From assembly GCA_001751085.1 (NCBI GenBank), contig MAXP01000043.1:1-5914 (forward strand): a stretch of 5,914 nucleotides of DNA. Reading direction: 5' to 3'. The notes beneath the pieces were generated by a model. That model searched no databases. It was not told the DNA's origin and saw only the letters and a list, made by a program, of their open reading frames with translations. This stretch comes from Desulfobacterales bacterium C00003060. GTDB lineage: Bacteria > Desulfobacterota > Desulfobacteria > Desulfobacterales > C00003060. The translations under genes and the position numbers were made by a program. Below are positions 1 to 5,646 of the stretch, piece after piece; within the stretch, counting starts at the first letter, position 1; every line of letters starts with the position of its first letter.

Positions 1-378
1 ATAGGCAGCCGCCTCAATCCGGACGGTTCCATCATCCATATCCACGACATGTTCGATCATAATCACCGCATCTGTTCCCTCGGGCATAATATGACCGGTA
101 TTAACAAAAAAGGCATCCTCTCCTGCCCGGAGCTGCTTTGGCCGGTCTACTGTTGTGCCAAAGGTAGTTTCTGCGCGCACAGCAATCCCGTCCATGGCCG
201 CTGCATGATAACTGGGGGAAGAAAACCTGGCAAATACCGGTTCTGCCGTGATCCGGCCTGCCGCCTCTTGAGCGGGAATGGTCTCCGGCTCAAGGTATTG
301 GTCAAAAGAGAAGCGATCAAAAAAGACCGCCTGGGCCTCCTTGAGTGATTTCATTTGCAGATAGATACGTCTTTGCAT
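1..378 (-). CDS. moeA: Molybdopterin molybdotransferase, MoeA family (N-terminal 126 residues, gene runs off left edge)
   Basis: Read leftward from an ATG at 378-376, the frame stays open for 126 codons to the window edge. MoeA inserts molybdenum into adenylated molybdopterin in the cytoplasm, the last step of molybdenum (or tungsten) cofactor synthesis. Seen: the MoeA N-terminal signature SPSYHAAAMDGIAVRA (the family's S-x-MDG-x-A block) at about residues 61-76, then VNTGHIMPEGTDAVIMIEHV, matching the family's TGA-x-xP-x-GADAVV-x-x-E block. The start follows an AGGGG Shine-Dalgarno at 388-384 with a 5-base spacer. The opening RRIYLQMKSLKEAQ resembles, from memory, MoeA proteins of sulfate reducers and archaea that carry a C-terminal LysR/periplasmic-binding-type domain. 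That part lies outside the window, so the fusion is only an inference. Upstream is the repeat-rich divergent region shared with the HAD gene. Confidence 0.88.
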   Translation of the reverse strand, partial: MQRRIYLQMKSLKEAQAVFFDRFSFDQYLEPETIPAQEAAGRITAEPVFARFSSPSYHAAAMDGIAVRAETTFGTTVDRPKQLRAGEDAFFVNTGHIMPEGTDAVIMIEHVVDMDDGTVRIEAAAY

Positions 379-406
379 AAAGGCCCCTATTTCTAAGTCT
401 CGAAGA

Positions 407-611
407 CTCTAAAATAACACCTTTGGGCCATGATCATCGTTTCGGCCATTTTGTTGGGTTTCACCCTTTCTTTTGAAAAAGACGGCACTCTGTAACATTT
501 TGTAGGTTGGGTTGAGGAACGAAACCCAACGGTGCTCAAAGGGTTCAACCCAACCTGGTTTGTTGTGGTTGGCCGAAACGATGATCAAGCCCCTCTAAAA
601 TAACACCTTTG
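407..611. repeat. 19-bp direct repeat pair bracketing a palindromic element
   Basis: The 19-mer CTCTAAAATAACACCTTTG occurs twice without mismatch in the same orientation, at 407-425 and 593-611. The copies sit symmetrically, each separated by 5 bp (426-430 and 588-592) from the ends of the 431-587 palindromic element. Nineteen bases is long for a classical target-site duplication, so the pair may be an unusually long duplication, part of a larger composite repeat, or the result of a local duplication. Confidence 0.85.
431..587. mobile_element. MITE-like palindromic element with 18-bp perfect terminal inverted repeats
   Basis: TGATCATCGTTTCGGCCA at 431-448 is the exact reverse complement of 570-587, bounding 157 bp without a coding frame. 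The interior carries GTTGGGTT at 454-460 (within a longer match), 506-513, and its complement AACCCAAC at 523-530 and 547-554. Thus 506-513 can pair with 523-530 around a 9-base loop, 504-515 with 545-556 (12 perfect pairs), and 453-462 with 521-530 (10 perfect pairs). The AGGTTGGGTTGAGGAACGAA motif at 504 onward resembles a dispersed repeat I recall from many bacterial genomes. Calling it non-autonomous mobile DNA is an inference from the architecture; no transposase is present here. Confidence 0.6.
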
Positions 612-623
612 TTCGTGTGGAGC

Positions 624-653
624 TTGACAGAACAGCCAAATTTTTGATATCTG
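624..653 (+). promoter_or_regulatory. Possible rightward sigma-70-type promoter
   Basis: A perfect -35 hexamer TTGACA (624-629) is followed after 18 bp by TATCTG (648-653), preceded by TG at 645-646, giving an extended -10 form. The -10 itself is poor. If used, it would give a leader of about 280 bases ahead of the HAD gene, running through the nested inverted repeat at 676-840. Confidence 0.25.
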
Positions 654-675
654 TAAAAGGCATTCTTCATTGACC

Positions 676-840
676 AGTTTACACTTTTTTCGAAAAAGCG
701 TGTATTATCGAATTGAATGGCGATGTCCGAACTGGAAATTCGAAATTTGAAATTAGGTAATGCATCTACATCTTTGTGTTTTTCCCAATTTCAAGTTTCA
801 AATTTCACTGCCAAGACACAAGATCAATAAAGTGTAAACT
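676..840. repeat. Nested inverted repeat with heptamer-built inner arms
   Basis: The outer arms AGTTTACACTTT (676-687) and AAAGTGTAAACT (829-840) are a perfect 12-bp inverted repeat. Inside, 735-754 and the reverse complement of 787-806 match at 18 of 20 positions. Each inner arm has a 7-bp period: GAAATTC, GAAATTT, GAAATTA on the left (735-755); AATTTCA, AGTTTCA, AATTTCA on the right (787-807). A small hairpin, CAC/GTG plus T/A pairs, also occurs at 681-703. No coding frame is credible here. The 165-bp unit could be a small mobile or dispersed repeat; no direct repeats flank it. Confidence 0.65.
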
Positions 841-844
841 ACTT

Positions 845-875
845 TTGACTTGTCGTGAAGGATGCCCCCTAAAAT
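845..875 (+). promoter_or_regulatory. Candidate promoter for the HAD phosphatase gene
   Basis: TTGACT (845-850) matches the -35 consensus at 5 of 6 positions and TAAAAT (870-875) matches the -10 at 5 of 6. The 19-bp spacer is slightly long. Transcription would begin near 882, giving a leader of about 60 bases to the ATG at 943. It would also exclude the in-frame ATG at 862 as the start. Confidence 0.35.
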
Positions 876-942
876 TACAGGTCTTTCACAAAAACAGTCA
901 TACAAGAAGCATAGACAACCTACCAGAGGATTTTCGGGAAAA

Positions 943-1581
943 ATGAAACAGGTCAAGGTGGTGATTTTTGATTGCGATGGAGTCATGTTTGACTCAATAA
1001 GGGCCAATGAGGCCTACTACAACCAGATTCTGGCCAAGTTCAAAAGGCCTCAGTTGAATATCGACCAGCGTGACTATGTGCATATGAACACGGCAGAAAA
1101 ATCTGTGGCGCACCTGTTCAAAGGCGACCCCAGGCTGGAGGATGTCTCTTCCTATCGACGCAGTATGAGCTATTTGCGATTCATCCCTCTGATGGAAATG
1201 GAGCCATACCTCAGAGACTTCCTTCAATACCTTCGTCCAGCCTACAAAACAGCCATATCTACGAATCGATCTGACACCATGGGTCCTGTCTTGGCGCACC
1301 ATGGGCTTGAAGGATATTTTGACTTGGTGGTCTCGTCCCTGGACGTGAAAAACCCCAAGCCTGATCCCGAATCCCTTATCAAGATATTGAATTATTTTGG
1401 GCTATCCCCACAGGAAGCCATCTATATCGGGGACTCAAAGATAGATGAATCAGCAGCAAAGGCCGCCAGGGTCCCCTTGGTGGCATACAAGAACCCAATG
1501 CTCTCGACTGCCGCCCACCATGTGACTCATTTCAAAGTGATAGAAAATCTCCTGAAGCATGGTGGTCCGCAAAGCCCATAG
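943..1581 (+). CDS. HAD-superfamily hydrolase, phosphoglycolate-phosphatase-like (subfamily IA)
   Basis: This 212-residue cytoplasmic protein has all four haloacid-dehalogenase motifs. Motif I is FDCDGVMFDS, with the predicted nucleophile Asp10 and general acid Asp12. Motif II is the AISTNRS segment (Ser106/Thr107). Motif III is the lysine of NPKPDPE (Lys139). Motif IV is IYIGDSKIDE (Asp164, Asp168), which binds magnesium. The helical cap between motifs I and II fits subfamily IA, the group of phosphoglycolate phosphatases and related small phosphomonoesterases, and the length is normal. The true substrate cannot be read from sequence. I chose ATG 943 over ATG 862: motif I lies close to the N-terminus in this family, the extra 27 residues are basic and unlike the family, and 862 falls inside a candidate promoter. 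A weak AGAGGA lies 12 bases upstream of 943. The gene stands alone and converges on fabD. Confidence 0.9.
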   Translation: MKQVKVVIFDCDGVMFDSIRANEAYYNQILAKFKRPQLNIDQRDYVHMNTAEKSVAHLFKGDPRLEDVSSYRRSMSYLRFIPLMEMEPYLRDFLQYLRPAYKTAISTNRSDTMGPVLAHHGLEGYFDLVVSSLDVKNPKPDPESLIKILNYFGLSPQEAIYIGDSKIDESAAKAARVPLVAYKNPMLSTAAHHVTHFKVIENLLKHGGPQSP

Positions 1582-1601
1582 GGCCTTTATGTTACGGCCC
1601 T
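1571..1601. terminator. Possible weak bidirectional terminator between converging genes
   Basis: Two mutually exclusive hairpins span the 5-bp gap and both stop codons. One is GCCC (1574-1577) with GGGC (1581-1584), extended by AAA (1571-1573) and TTT (1586-1588) across a bulged C. The other is AGGGCC (1580-1585) with GGCCCT (1596-1601). Neither is followed by a strong T-tract on either strand, so termination may be inefficient or factor-dependent. Confidence 0.22.
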
Positions 1602-2528
1602 GAGAAAAGCCTCGAGTCCCTTCATCCCATCAACATTATAGGCTTTGTGTTCATAGGTGTCAGGGATAATCTTGCGAAGCAATCCGGTTAACACCTTTTT
1701 GGGACCCACTTCGGCAAAAACCTCAATTTGGTCTTCTTGCATCTTGCACACTGAGTCATACCACCGGACCGGGCTGCACAACTGCCTTGCCATGATCTCC
1801 TTGATCTTGTTCGGGTCTGACTCAGAGGCCGCAGTCACATTAAACAGAACGGGCCGCTCAGGTGCACTGAAAGGGATCTCCGCCAGAAAGCTTCTAAAAT
1901 CCTTTTCAGCCCCCCGGATGAATTCGCTGTGCCATGCCCCGCTGACTTTCAGGGGAATTGCCTTCGCCCCTTGGGCTTTTGCCAGTTCAGAGGCGGATTC
2001 TACCATATCAGGTGCCCCTGTTATTACTATCTGCTCGGCGGTGTTGTGATTTGCTACGGCAACCACGCCTTTTTTCCGGGTTTCATCAACGATTTGTTGG
2101 ACTGCATCAATATTCAGGCCAAGAATGGCGTGCATGGCCCCCTTGTGTTTTGTGGCCTCCCGATGCATCAGATGACCTCGCTTGAATACCAGCTTACACG
2201 TGTCCTCAGAGTTGACGACCCCTGCAGCCTGCAAGGCGCTGTATTCCCCAAGGCTGTGACCGGCAGCGACGTCCGGCTGGAGCCCCTCCTTTTCCAGGGC
2301 TGCCATACAGGCAAGGTTCACGGCTGTGATCGCAGGTTGCAGGTTCACTGTAAGGGTAAGCTCTTCCATAGGGCCCTCAAAGCAGAGCCTGGAGATGTGG
2401 TTCTTGCTCGCATCATCAACCATATCAAAGATCTCACGCACAAAATCATATTCCTGATAAAGGTCGAGTCCCATACCGACTACCTGGGAACCCTGTCCAG
2501 GAAAGAGAAAGGCTGTCTTTTTCTTCAA
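1587..2528 (-). CDS. fabD: Malonyl-CoA:acyl-carrier-protein transacylase
   Basis: FabD moves the malonyl group from CoA to the phosphopantetheine arm of acyl carrier protein, supplying the extender for type II fatty acid synthesis in the cytoplasm. Seen, counting from the TTG start: FPGQGSQ near residues 9-15; the nucleophile elbow GHSLGEYSA with Ser92; Arg117 in KRGHLMH, which binds the malonyl carboxylate in this family; and His200 in WHSEF. These lie at or within one residue of the E. coli positions (Ser92, Arg117, His201). The 313-residue length is normal. I start the protein at TTG 2528-2526, because a perfect AGGAGG (2540-2535) lies 6 bases upstream and the protein then begins LKKKTAFLFPGQ, as the family does. 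The frame continues upstream to another TTG at 2564, but that would translate a repeat and the ribosome-binding site. It lies 45 bp after hemA, last in the block. Confidence 0.95.
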   Translation of the reverse strand: MKKKTAFLFPGQGSQVVGMGLDLYQEYDFVREIFDMVDDASKNHISRLCFEGPMEELTLTVNLQPAITAVNLACMAALEKEGLQPDVAAGHSLGEYSALQAAGVVNSEDTCKLVFKRGHLMHREATKHKGAMHAILGLNIDAVQQIVDETRKKGVVAVANHNTAEQIVITGAPDMVESASELAKAQGAKAIPLKVSGAWHSEFIRGAEKDFRSFLAEIPFSAPERPVLFNVTAASESDPNKIKEIMARQLCSPVRWYDSVCKMQEDQIEVFAEVGPKKVLTGLLRKIIPDTYEHKAYNVDGMKGLEAFLRAVT

Positions 2529-2534
2529 TATCGG

Positions 2535-2540
2535 CCTCCT
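2535..2540 (-). promoter_or_regulatory. Strong Shine-Dalgarno that fixes the fabD TTG start
   Basis: Read on the minus strand, this is AGGAGG, a full match to the ribosome-binding consensus, 6 bases before TTG at 2528-2526. There is no in-frame ATG near the N-terminus, and the next methionine lies beyond the FPGQGSQ motif. Confidence 0.85.
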
Positions 2541-2541
2541 T

Positions 2542-2562
2542 TTTGGTCGTTGGTCATTGGTC
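2542..2562. repeat. Three-copy heptamer tandem repeat in the hemA-fabD spacer
   Basis: On the minus strand the spacer holds three consecutive 7-bp units of the form GACCAAN (N = T, C, A), ending just before the fabD Shine-Dalgarno. The period and the GANNNNN shape match the heptamer arms of the other two intergenic repeats, although the bases differ. Here there is only one arm; I see no inverted partner nearby. Confidence 0.8.
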
Positions 2563-2573
2563 AAAGGATGACA

Positions 2574-3869
2574 CTATTCACAATTGTTTCTCTCATCCAG
2601 GTTAAAAAGCCTCCTCGTGATGTCTACGTAGAGAGAGTTCTTATCCTTGTATCCTCCGATTTGCTTCAAAAAAAGTGTGGGATCATGCAGGATCTTCTTG
2701 ACAAGGGCCGCTGTCAGCCGCTCAATGGCAGCTCGGTCTTGTTCAGATGCTGATGTCAGTGAGGCAAATGTTTTTTTGAGTTCTGCTTGACGGATTTCCT
2801 CGGTCTTTTCTCTGAGCGCAACGATAGTCGGCACTACATCAAGAGATTGGAACCACCTCCGAAACTGGACCACCGCCTCGTCCACAATCCGCTCCCCCCT
2901 GAGTGCCTCCTTTTGCCTCTCCTCCATGTTTTCCTGAATGGCACTCTTGAGGTCATCAATGTCGTAGACATACACATTGGAGATCCGGTTGATTTCAGGG
3001 TCAATATCGCGGGGCACCGCAATGTCAATTAGAAAAAGCGGTCGATTCTTTCTTGCGCGCATGACTCCTTTGAAATCCTCACGCATCAAGATATAGTGAG
3101 AAGCCCCCGTAGAGCTGATGACGATGTCAACCACGTTGAGATAGTCAGGAACCTCTTCGAATCGAATGGCCGTTCCTCTAAACCTTTCTGCTATTTCAAG
3201 GCCTCGCTCAAAGGTGCGGTTAGCGACAAATATGGGTTGCGCGCGATTCGTCACGAGGTTTTCCACAGCCAGTTCAGCCATCTCGCCTGCACCAATGAGC
3301 AACACCGCTTTTCCCTCAAGTTCACCAAAGATCTTGCGGCCCAATTCAACGGCTGCATAACTGATAGAGACCGCATGGTCACCAATACCGGTTTCCGTAC
3401 GTACCCGTTTGGCGACTGAAAAGGACCGATGCATGAGCCGATTAAGGACAACAGCACAAGTTCCATGATCAGAGGCCTGCTGGTAGGCTTCTTTGATCTG
3501 TCCGAGAATCTGCGGCTCTCCTATCATCATGGAATCAAGACTGGACGCCACGCGAAAGATATGGAGGACTGCCTCGTCTCCATCATATACGTAAAGGGCA
3601 TCCTCAAAAACCTGGCGAGGAGTCTTCTTGAAATCGGCAAGAAAATCTTTAACGGCCTCCACAGCCTCTGGTATATCCTTTGTGGCTAATAAAAATTCCA
3701 CGCGGTTGCACGTAGAAAAAAGCATAATCTCATCCACGCATTGATCTTGGCGCATAGTCTCCAGCACTTCAGGGGTGTCTTCACTGGAAAAAGCCAGGCG
3801 CTCCCGAACTTCTACAGGCGCTGTTTTGTGGTTCAGCCCTACTACTACGATTTCACTCTTTTCCACCAT
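2574..3869 (-). CDS. hemA: Glutamyl-tRNA reductase
   Basis: HemA reduces the glutamate on tRNA-Glu with NADPH to glutamate-1-semialdehyde, the first committed step of C5-pathway tetrapyrrole synthesis (haem, sirohaem, cobalamin). The 431-residue protein is of normal length. Seen in order: the N-terminal motif GLNHKTAPVEVRERLAF (11-27); the catalytic block STCNRVE with the thioester-forming Cys54; the substrate-recognition block SSLDSMMIGEPQILGQ (109-124); the NADPH-binding GAGEMAEL (193-200); DIAVPRDIDP (272-281); and a charged helical C-terminal segment from about 315 that fits the dimerisation domain. ATG 3869-3867 has a GGGGTGA ribosome-binding site six bases upstream which contains the stop codon of the preceding ccsA/hemX gene, suggesting translational coupling. 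The N-terminus lacks the paired lysines after the start that make Salmonella HemA haem-sensitive. The spacer to fabD is 45 bp. Confidence 0.97.
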   Translation of the reverse strand: MVEKSEIVVVGLNHKTAPVEVRERLAFSSEDTPEVLETMRQDQCVDEIMLFSTCNRVEFLLATKDIPEAVEAVKDFLADFKKTPRQVFEDALYVYDGDEAVLHIFRVASSLDSMMIGEPQILGQIKEAYQQASDHGTCAVVLNRLMHRSFSVAKRVRTETGIGDHAVSISYAAVELGRKIFGELEGKAVLLIGAGEMAELAVENLVTNRAQPIFVANRTFERGLEIAERFRGTAIRFEEVPDYLNVVDIVISSTGASHYILMREDFKGVMRARKNRPLFLIDIAVPRDIDPEINRISNVYVYDIDDLKSAIQENMEERQKEALRGERIVDEAVVQFRRWFQSLDVVPTIVALREKTEEIRQAELKKTFASLTSASEQDRAAIERLTAALVKKILHDPTLFLKQIGGYKDKNSLYVDITRRLFNLDERNNCE

Positions 3870-3875
3870 TAAAGT

Positions 3876-4664
3876 TCACCCCAAAAAACGCAAGAAAAAC
3901 GTAAGAAAAAGTACCGCAAATCCCAGGATAGTCATAATCGCGGCCCTCTTTCCTTGCCACCCCACGGCCAGGCGTTGATGGAGCAAAGCTGCATAAACGA
4001 GCCATGTGATCCCTGCAAGAATCTCTTTCTGATCCCAGGTCCAGAATCGGCCCGTGACCATTTGAGCATAAATAACGCCGGTAATGATCCCAAATGTCAG
4101 CATGGGAAATCCTGCAATAAGGCATGAATAACCCATGGAGTCAAGTAGTTGCAGGGATGGAAGTCGACGGAAGAAGAACCCGCGCTTCTTATCCTTGATA
4201 GCCTTTTCTTGAATAAGGTACAGGATGGCTACCAGGAAGGCTATGGCAAAGGCTGCATTTCCCAATATGAGGGTCCCAACATGAAACGTCCGCCACAGGC
4301 CCTTAAAGACTGGGTCTATTTCAATCGGCGGATTTGGCAGGATAGAGGCGATGACAACGGCAAGGGTGGCCAGGGGTGCCACAAGGGCTCCCAGAACCAT
4401 GAGATTGAACTTGAGCTGGAGTATCAGAAATACTCCAACAACGGCCCATCCAAACGTCGAAAGCGTTTCATGCAGGTTCTGAACCGGAAAATGTCCAGCC
4501 TTAAAATACTGTACGGCGATAACTCCTGTGTGACACAGGAATCCCACCCAAAGGAGGATTTTTGCAACCTTGTATATGGGTCGTTTTTGAAACAGAACAT
4601 AACCCTGATAACCTATCGAGCTTGCAACATAACATGCCGTTGTCAAAGCAAAAAAAACGTTCAT
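3876..4664 (-). CDS. Cytochrome c assembly-family membrane protein (CcsA/HemX-like)
   Basis: A 262-residue polytopic inner-membrane protein with about eight hydrophobic segments (roughly 3-22, 35-53, 70-84, 88-109, 129-152, 178-200, 214-231, 241-260). It has the hallmark tryptophan-rich WTWDQKE block (208-214), which in CcsA/CcmC/CcmF proteins lies near the haem-handling site, plus NLHETLSTFGW (63-73) and candidate haem-ligand histidines at 45, 65, 128 and 229. Two family roles are possible. One is CcsA, the haem-delivery subunit of system II cytochrome c maturation, which needs a CcsB/ResB partner not found here. The other is HemX, which in Bacillus is encoded next to hemA and lowers HemA levels. 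The position directly before hemA favours a HemX-like role, but the sequence does not decide. The start has AGAGGA six bases upstream and overlaps the previous stop by 4 nt (ATGA). Confidence 0.88.
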   Translation of the reverse strand: MNVFFALTTACYVASSIGYQGYVLFQKRPIYKVAKILLWVGFLCHTGVIAVQYFKAGHFPVQNLHETLSTFGWAVVGVFLILQLKFNLMVLGALVAPLATLAVVIASILPNPPIEIDPVFKGLWRTFHVGTLILGNAAFAIAFLVAILYLIQEKAIKDKKRGFFFRRLPSLQLLDSMGYSCLIAGFPMLTFGIITGVIYAQMVTGRFWTWDQKEILAGITWLVYAALLHQRLAVGWQGKRAAIMTILGFAVLFLTFFLRFLG

Positions 4665-5335
4665 GGGTAGTCCTCTGTTTTAATCAGGTCATCCCACCTG
4701 TACCCTTTGCCCAGCACATGGTTGAGGAGGGAGTCCACATCTTTGATGCGATTATCCCGAATCATATCCAGGAGCCCCTTGTCGAGCAAACGTTCAAACG
4801 TACGTTTGTGGGCCTCAGGACTCTTTCCTGTAGACAAGAAACTCTGGCGAATAGCTCCCATAAGATTCAATAATGTCGCATACTCCGGTCCGAATTCCTT
4901 TTCCAGAGTCCGGCGTACCCACCTGGCCACAGCCGGACTTGTGTTTGAGGTAGAAACGGCAATTACCAGGTTCCCCTGCTGGAGGACGGCTGGAAGAACA
5001 AAATTACAGGCCGCCGGGCGATCGGCAATGTTACACAGCAGTCCCCGACTTGCAGCGTCTTTGCTGATTTTTTCATTGACATCTTCGCTGTCAGTCGCTC
5101 CAATAACCAAGAACTTGCCCTCCAGGTCGGAGGATTCATAGCCTCTGGTTTTCAAGTCAATATGACCCTCTGAGGATAGAACCTGAATCCGCTCGTTTGC
5201 ACGGGTGGTTATCACGGTAACCCGCGCCCCGCATTCAAGCAGAGTCTTGATCTTGCGTTCACCTACGCTGCCTCCCCCTACAACAAGGCATTCCCTGTTT
5301 TGTACGTCCAGATTAACAGGATAGTATCGCATCAT
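4661..5335 (-). CDS. Precorrin-2 dehydrogenase / sirohydrochlorin ferrochelatase (CysG N-terminal / Met8 type)
   Basis: This 224-residue protein matches the N-terminal half of CysG and yeast Met8: it oxidises precorrin-2 to sirohydrochlorin with NAD+ and, in bifunctional members, inserts iron to give sirohaem, the cofactor of sulfite and nitrite reductases. Seen: the nucleotide-binding loop VVGGGSVGERK (18-28); NIADRPAACNF with Asp105, the residue corresponding to the catalytic aspartate of CysG (Asp104) and Met8 (Asp141); and the AVSTSNTSPAVAR block (126-138) with Ser128, the serine phosphorylated in Salmonella CysG. The C-terminal helical part is present, but there is no uroporphyrinogen methyltransferase domain, so that activity must be encoded elsewhere. 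Two adjacent ATG codons (5335 and 5332) could start it; the ribosome-binding site is weak for both. It is the first gene of the leftward operon and overlaps the next by 4 nt. Confidence 0.94.
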   Translation of the reverse strand: MMRYYPVNLDVQNRECLVVGGGSVGERKIKTLLECGARVTVITTRANERIQVLSSEGHIDLKTRGYESSDLEGKFLVIGATDSEDVNEKISKDAASRGLLCNIADRPAACNFVLPAVLQQGNLVIAVSTSNTSPAVARWVRRTLEKEFGPEYATLLNLMGAIRQSFLSTGKSPEAHKRTFERLLDKGLLDMIRDNRIKDVDSLLNHVLGKGYRWDDLIKTEDYP

Positions 5336-5400
5336 GACTGTCTCATACCTTTACTCGACTAATTCATTATTCCAACTGCGTGGCCAAGCAGACCTGACTT

Positions 5401-5429
5401 CCTATAATATAATACTGAATGATTATCAA
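5401..5429 (-). promoter_or_regulatory. Candidate promoter of the sirohaem-ccsA-hemA-fabD operon
   Basis: On the minus strand, TTGATA (5429-5424; 5 of 6 to the -35 consensus) is followed after 17 bp by TATAGG (5406-5401; 4 of 6 to the -10). The A/T-rich stretch between them offers alternative -10 boxes at shorter spacing. Transcription would begin near 5394, leaving a leader of about 60 bases. The plus strand reads a perfect TATAAT at 5403-5408 but lacks a matching -35. Confidence 0.4.
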
Positions 5430-5433
5430 CTGA
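5415..5433 (-). promoter_or_regulatory. Possible Fur-box-like site overlapping the operon promoter
   Basis: On the minus strand the 10-mer GATAATCATT (5427-5418) matches ten contiguous bases of the 19-bp Fur consensus, and 11 of 19 positions agree over the whole alignment. Its core TGATTATCA is a perfect palindrome around one base, and it overlaps the candidate -35 box. Iron-responsive control of tetrapyrrole genes is reasonable biologically, but one and a half hexamers in A/T-rich DNA can arise by chance. Confidence 0.25.
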
Positions 5434-5489
5434 GCGAACCAAACATCAGCGCTGACGCACGTGTTTTTCCGTATCTGCAACTATTTTCC

Positions 5490-5578
5490 GATTGCGGCCT
5501 GCCCTGGCACTCGCTTCATATATGCAACCACAGAGTCTATTGGCGAGGTCTGGGCCAGGGATTGCGGAGTTAAGCTCC
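5490..5578. other. Unexplained potentially structured non-coding stretch
   Basis: Upstream of the candidate operon promoter I find no convincing gene. CCCTGGC (5502-5508) can pair with GCCAGGG (5554-5560), and within it CTCGC (5510-5514) with GCGAG (5543-5547). GATTGCGG occurs twice in direct orientation (5490-5497 and 5560-5567), and GGAG/CTCC (5566-5569, 5575-5578) forms a small hairpin. A 34-codon minus-strand frame beginning with ATG ATG crosses it but has no ribosome-binding site. It matches no tRNA, 5S rRNA, SRP RNA or cobalamin riboswitch feature that I can recognise. Confidence 0.3.
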
Positions 5579-5600
5579 ACATCATTTTAGCATCATTGCT

Positions 5601-5628
5601 TTTAATTAAACCTCGGGCTATGCCCGAG
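5601..5628 (-). terminator. GC-rich hairpin, possible leftward terminator
   Basis: CTCGGGC (5612-5618) and GCCCGAG (5622-5628) form a perfect 7-bp stem with a 3-base loop. Read leftward, the stem is followed by GTTTAATT, a partial T-rich run; read rightward it is followed by GC-rich sequence. It could insulate the haem operon from a gene to the right. An outer pairing AAACCT (5608-5613) with AGGTTT (5639-5644) competes with the base of the stem. Confidence 0.35.
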
Positions 5629-5646
5629 CGACCCTAAAAGGTTTTA

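Noticed and set aside
49..348. 99-residue plus-strand open frame at the left edge
   Set aside because: It is antisense to the MoeA frame, which carries two family motifs and a Shine-Dalgarno; the plus-strand product looks like nothing known.
862..942. Upstream extension of the HAD protein to ATG 862
   Set aside because: The 27 extra residues are unlike the family, the AAGG before ATG 862 abuts it too closely for a ribosome-binding site, and the region contains a candidate promoter.
1929..2753. 274-residue plus-strand open frame across fabD and the end of hemA
   Set aside because: It is antisense to two clear enzyme genes with intact catalytic motifs, and its own translation shows no recognisable domain.
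4149..4670. 173-residue plus-strand open frame over the ccsA/hemX gene
   Set aside because: It is a shadow of a membrane protein gene on the other strand; the sense frame has TM segments and the WTWDQKE motif.
5334..5573. 79-residue plus-strand open frame upstream of the sirohaem gene
   Set aside because: It starts inside the sirohaem gene's first codons, has no ribosome-binding site, crosses the candidate promoter and shows no domain.
5540..5580. tRNA or 5S rRNA fragment
   Set aside because: There is no T-loop GTTCGANTC motif, no acceptor stem pairing and no 5S consensus; only short local pairings are present.
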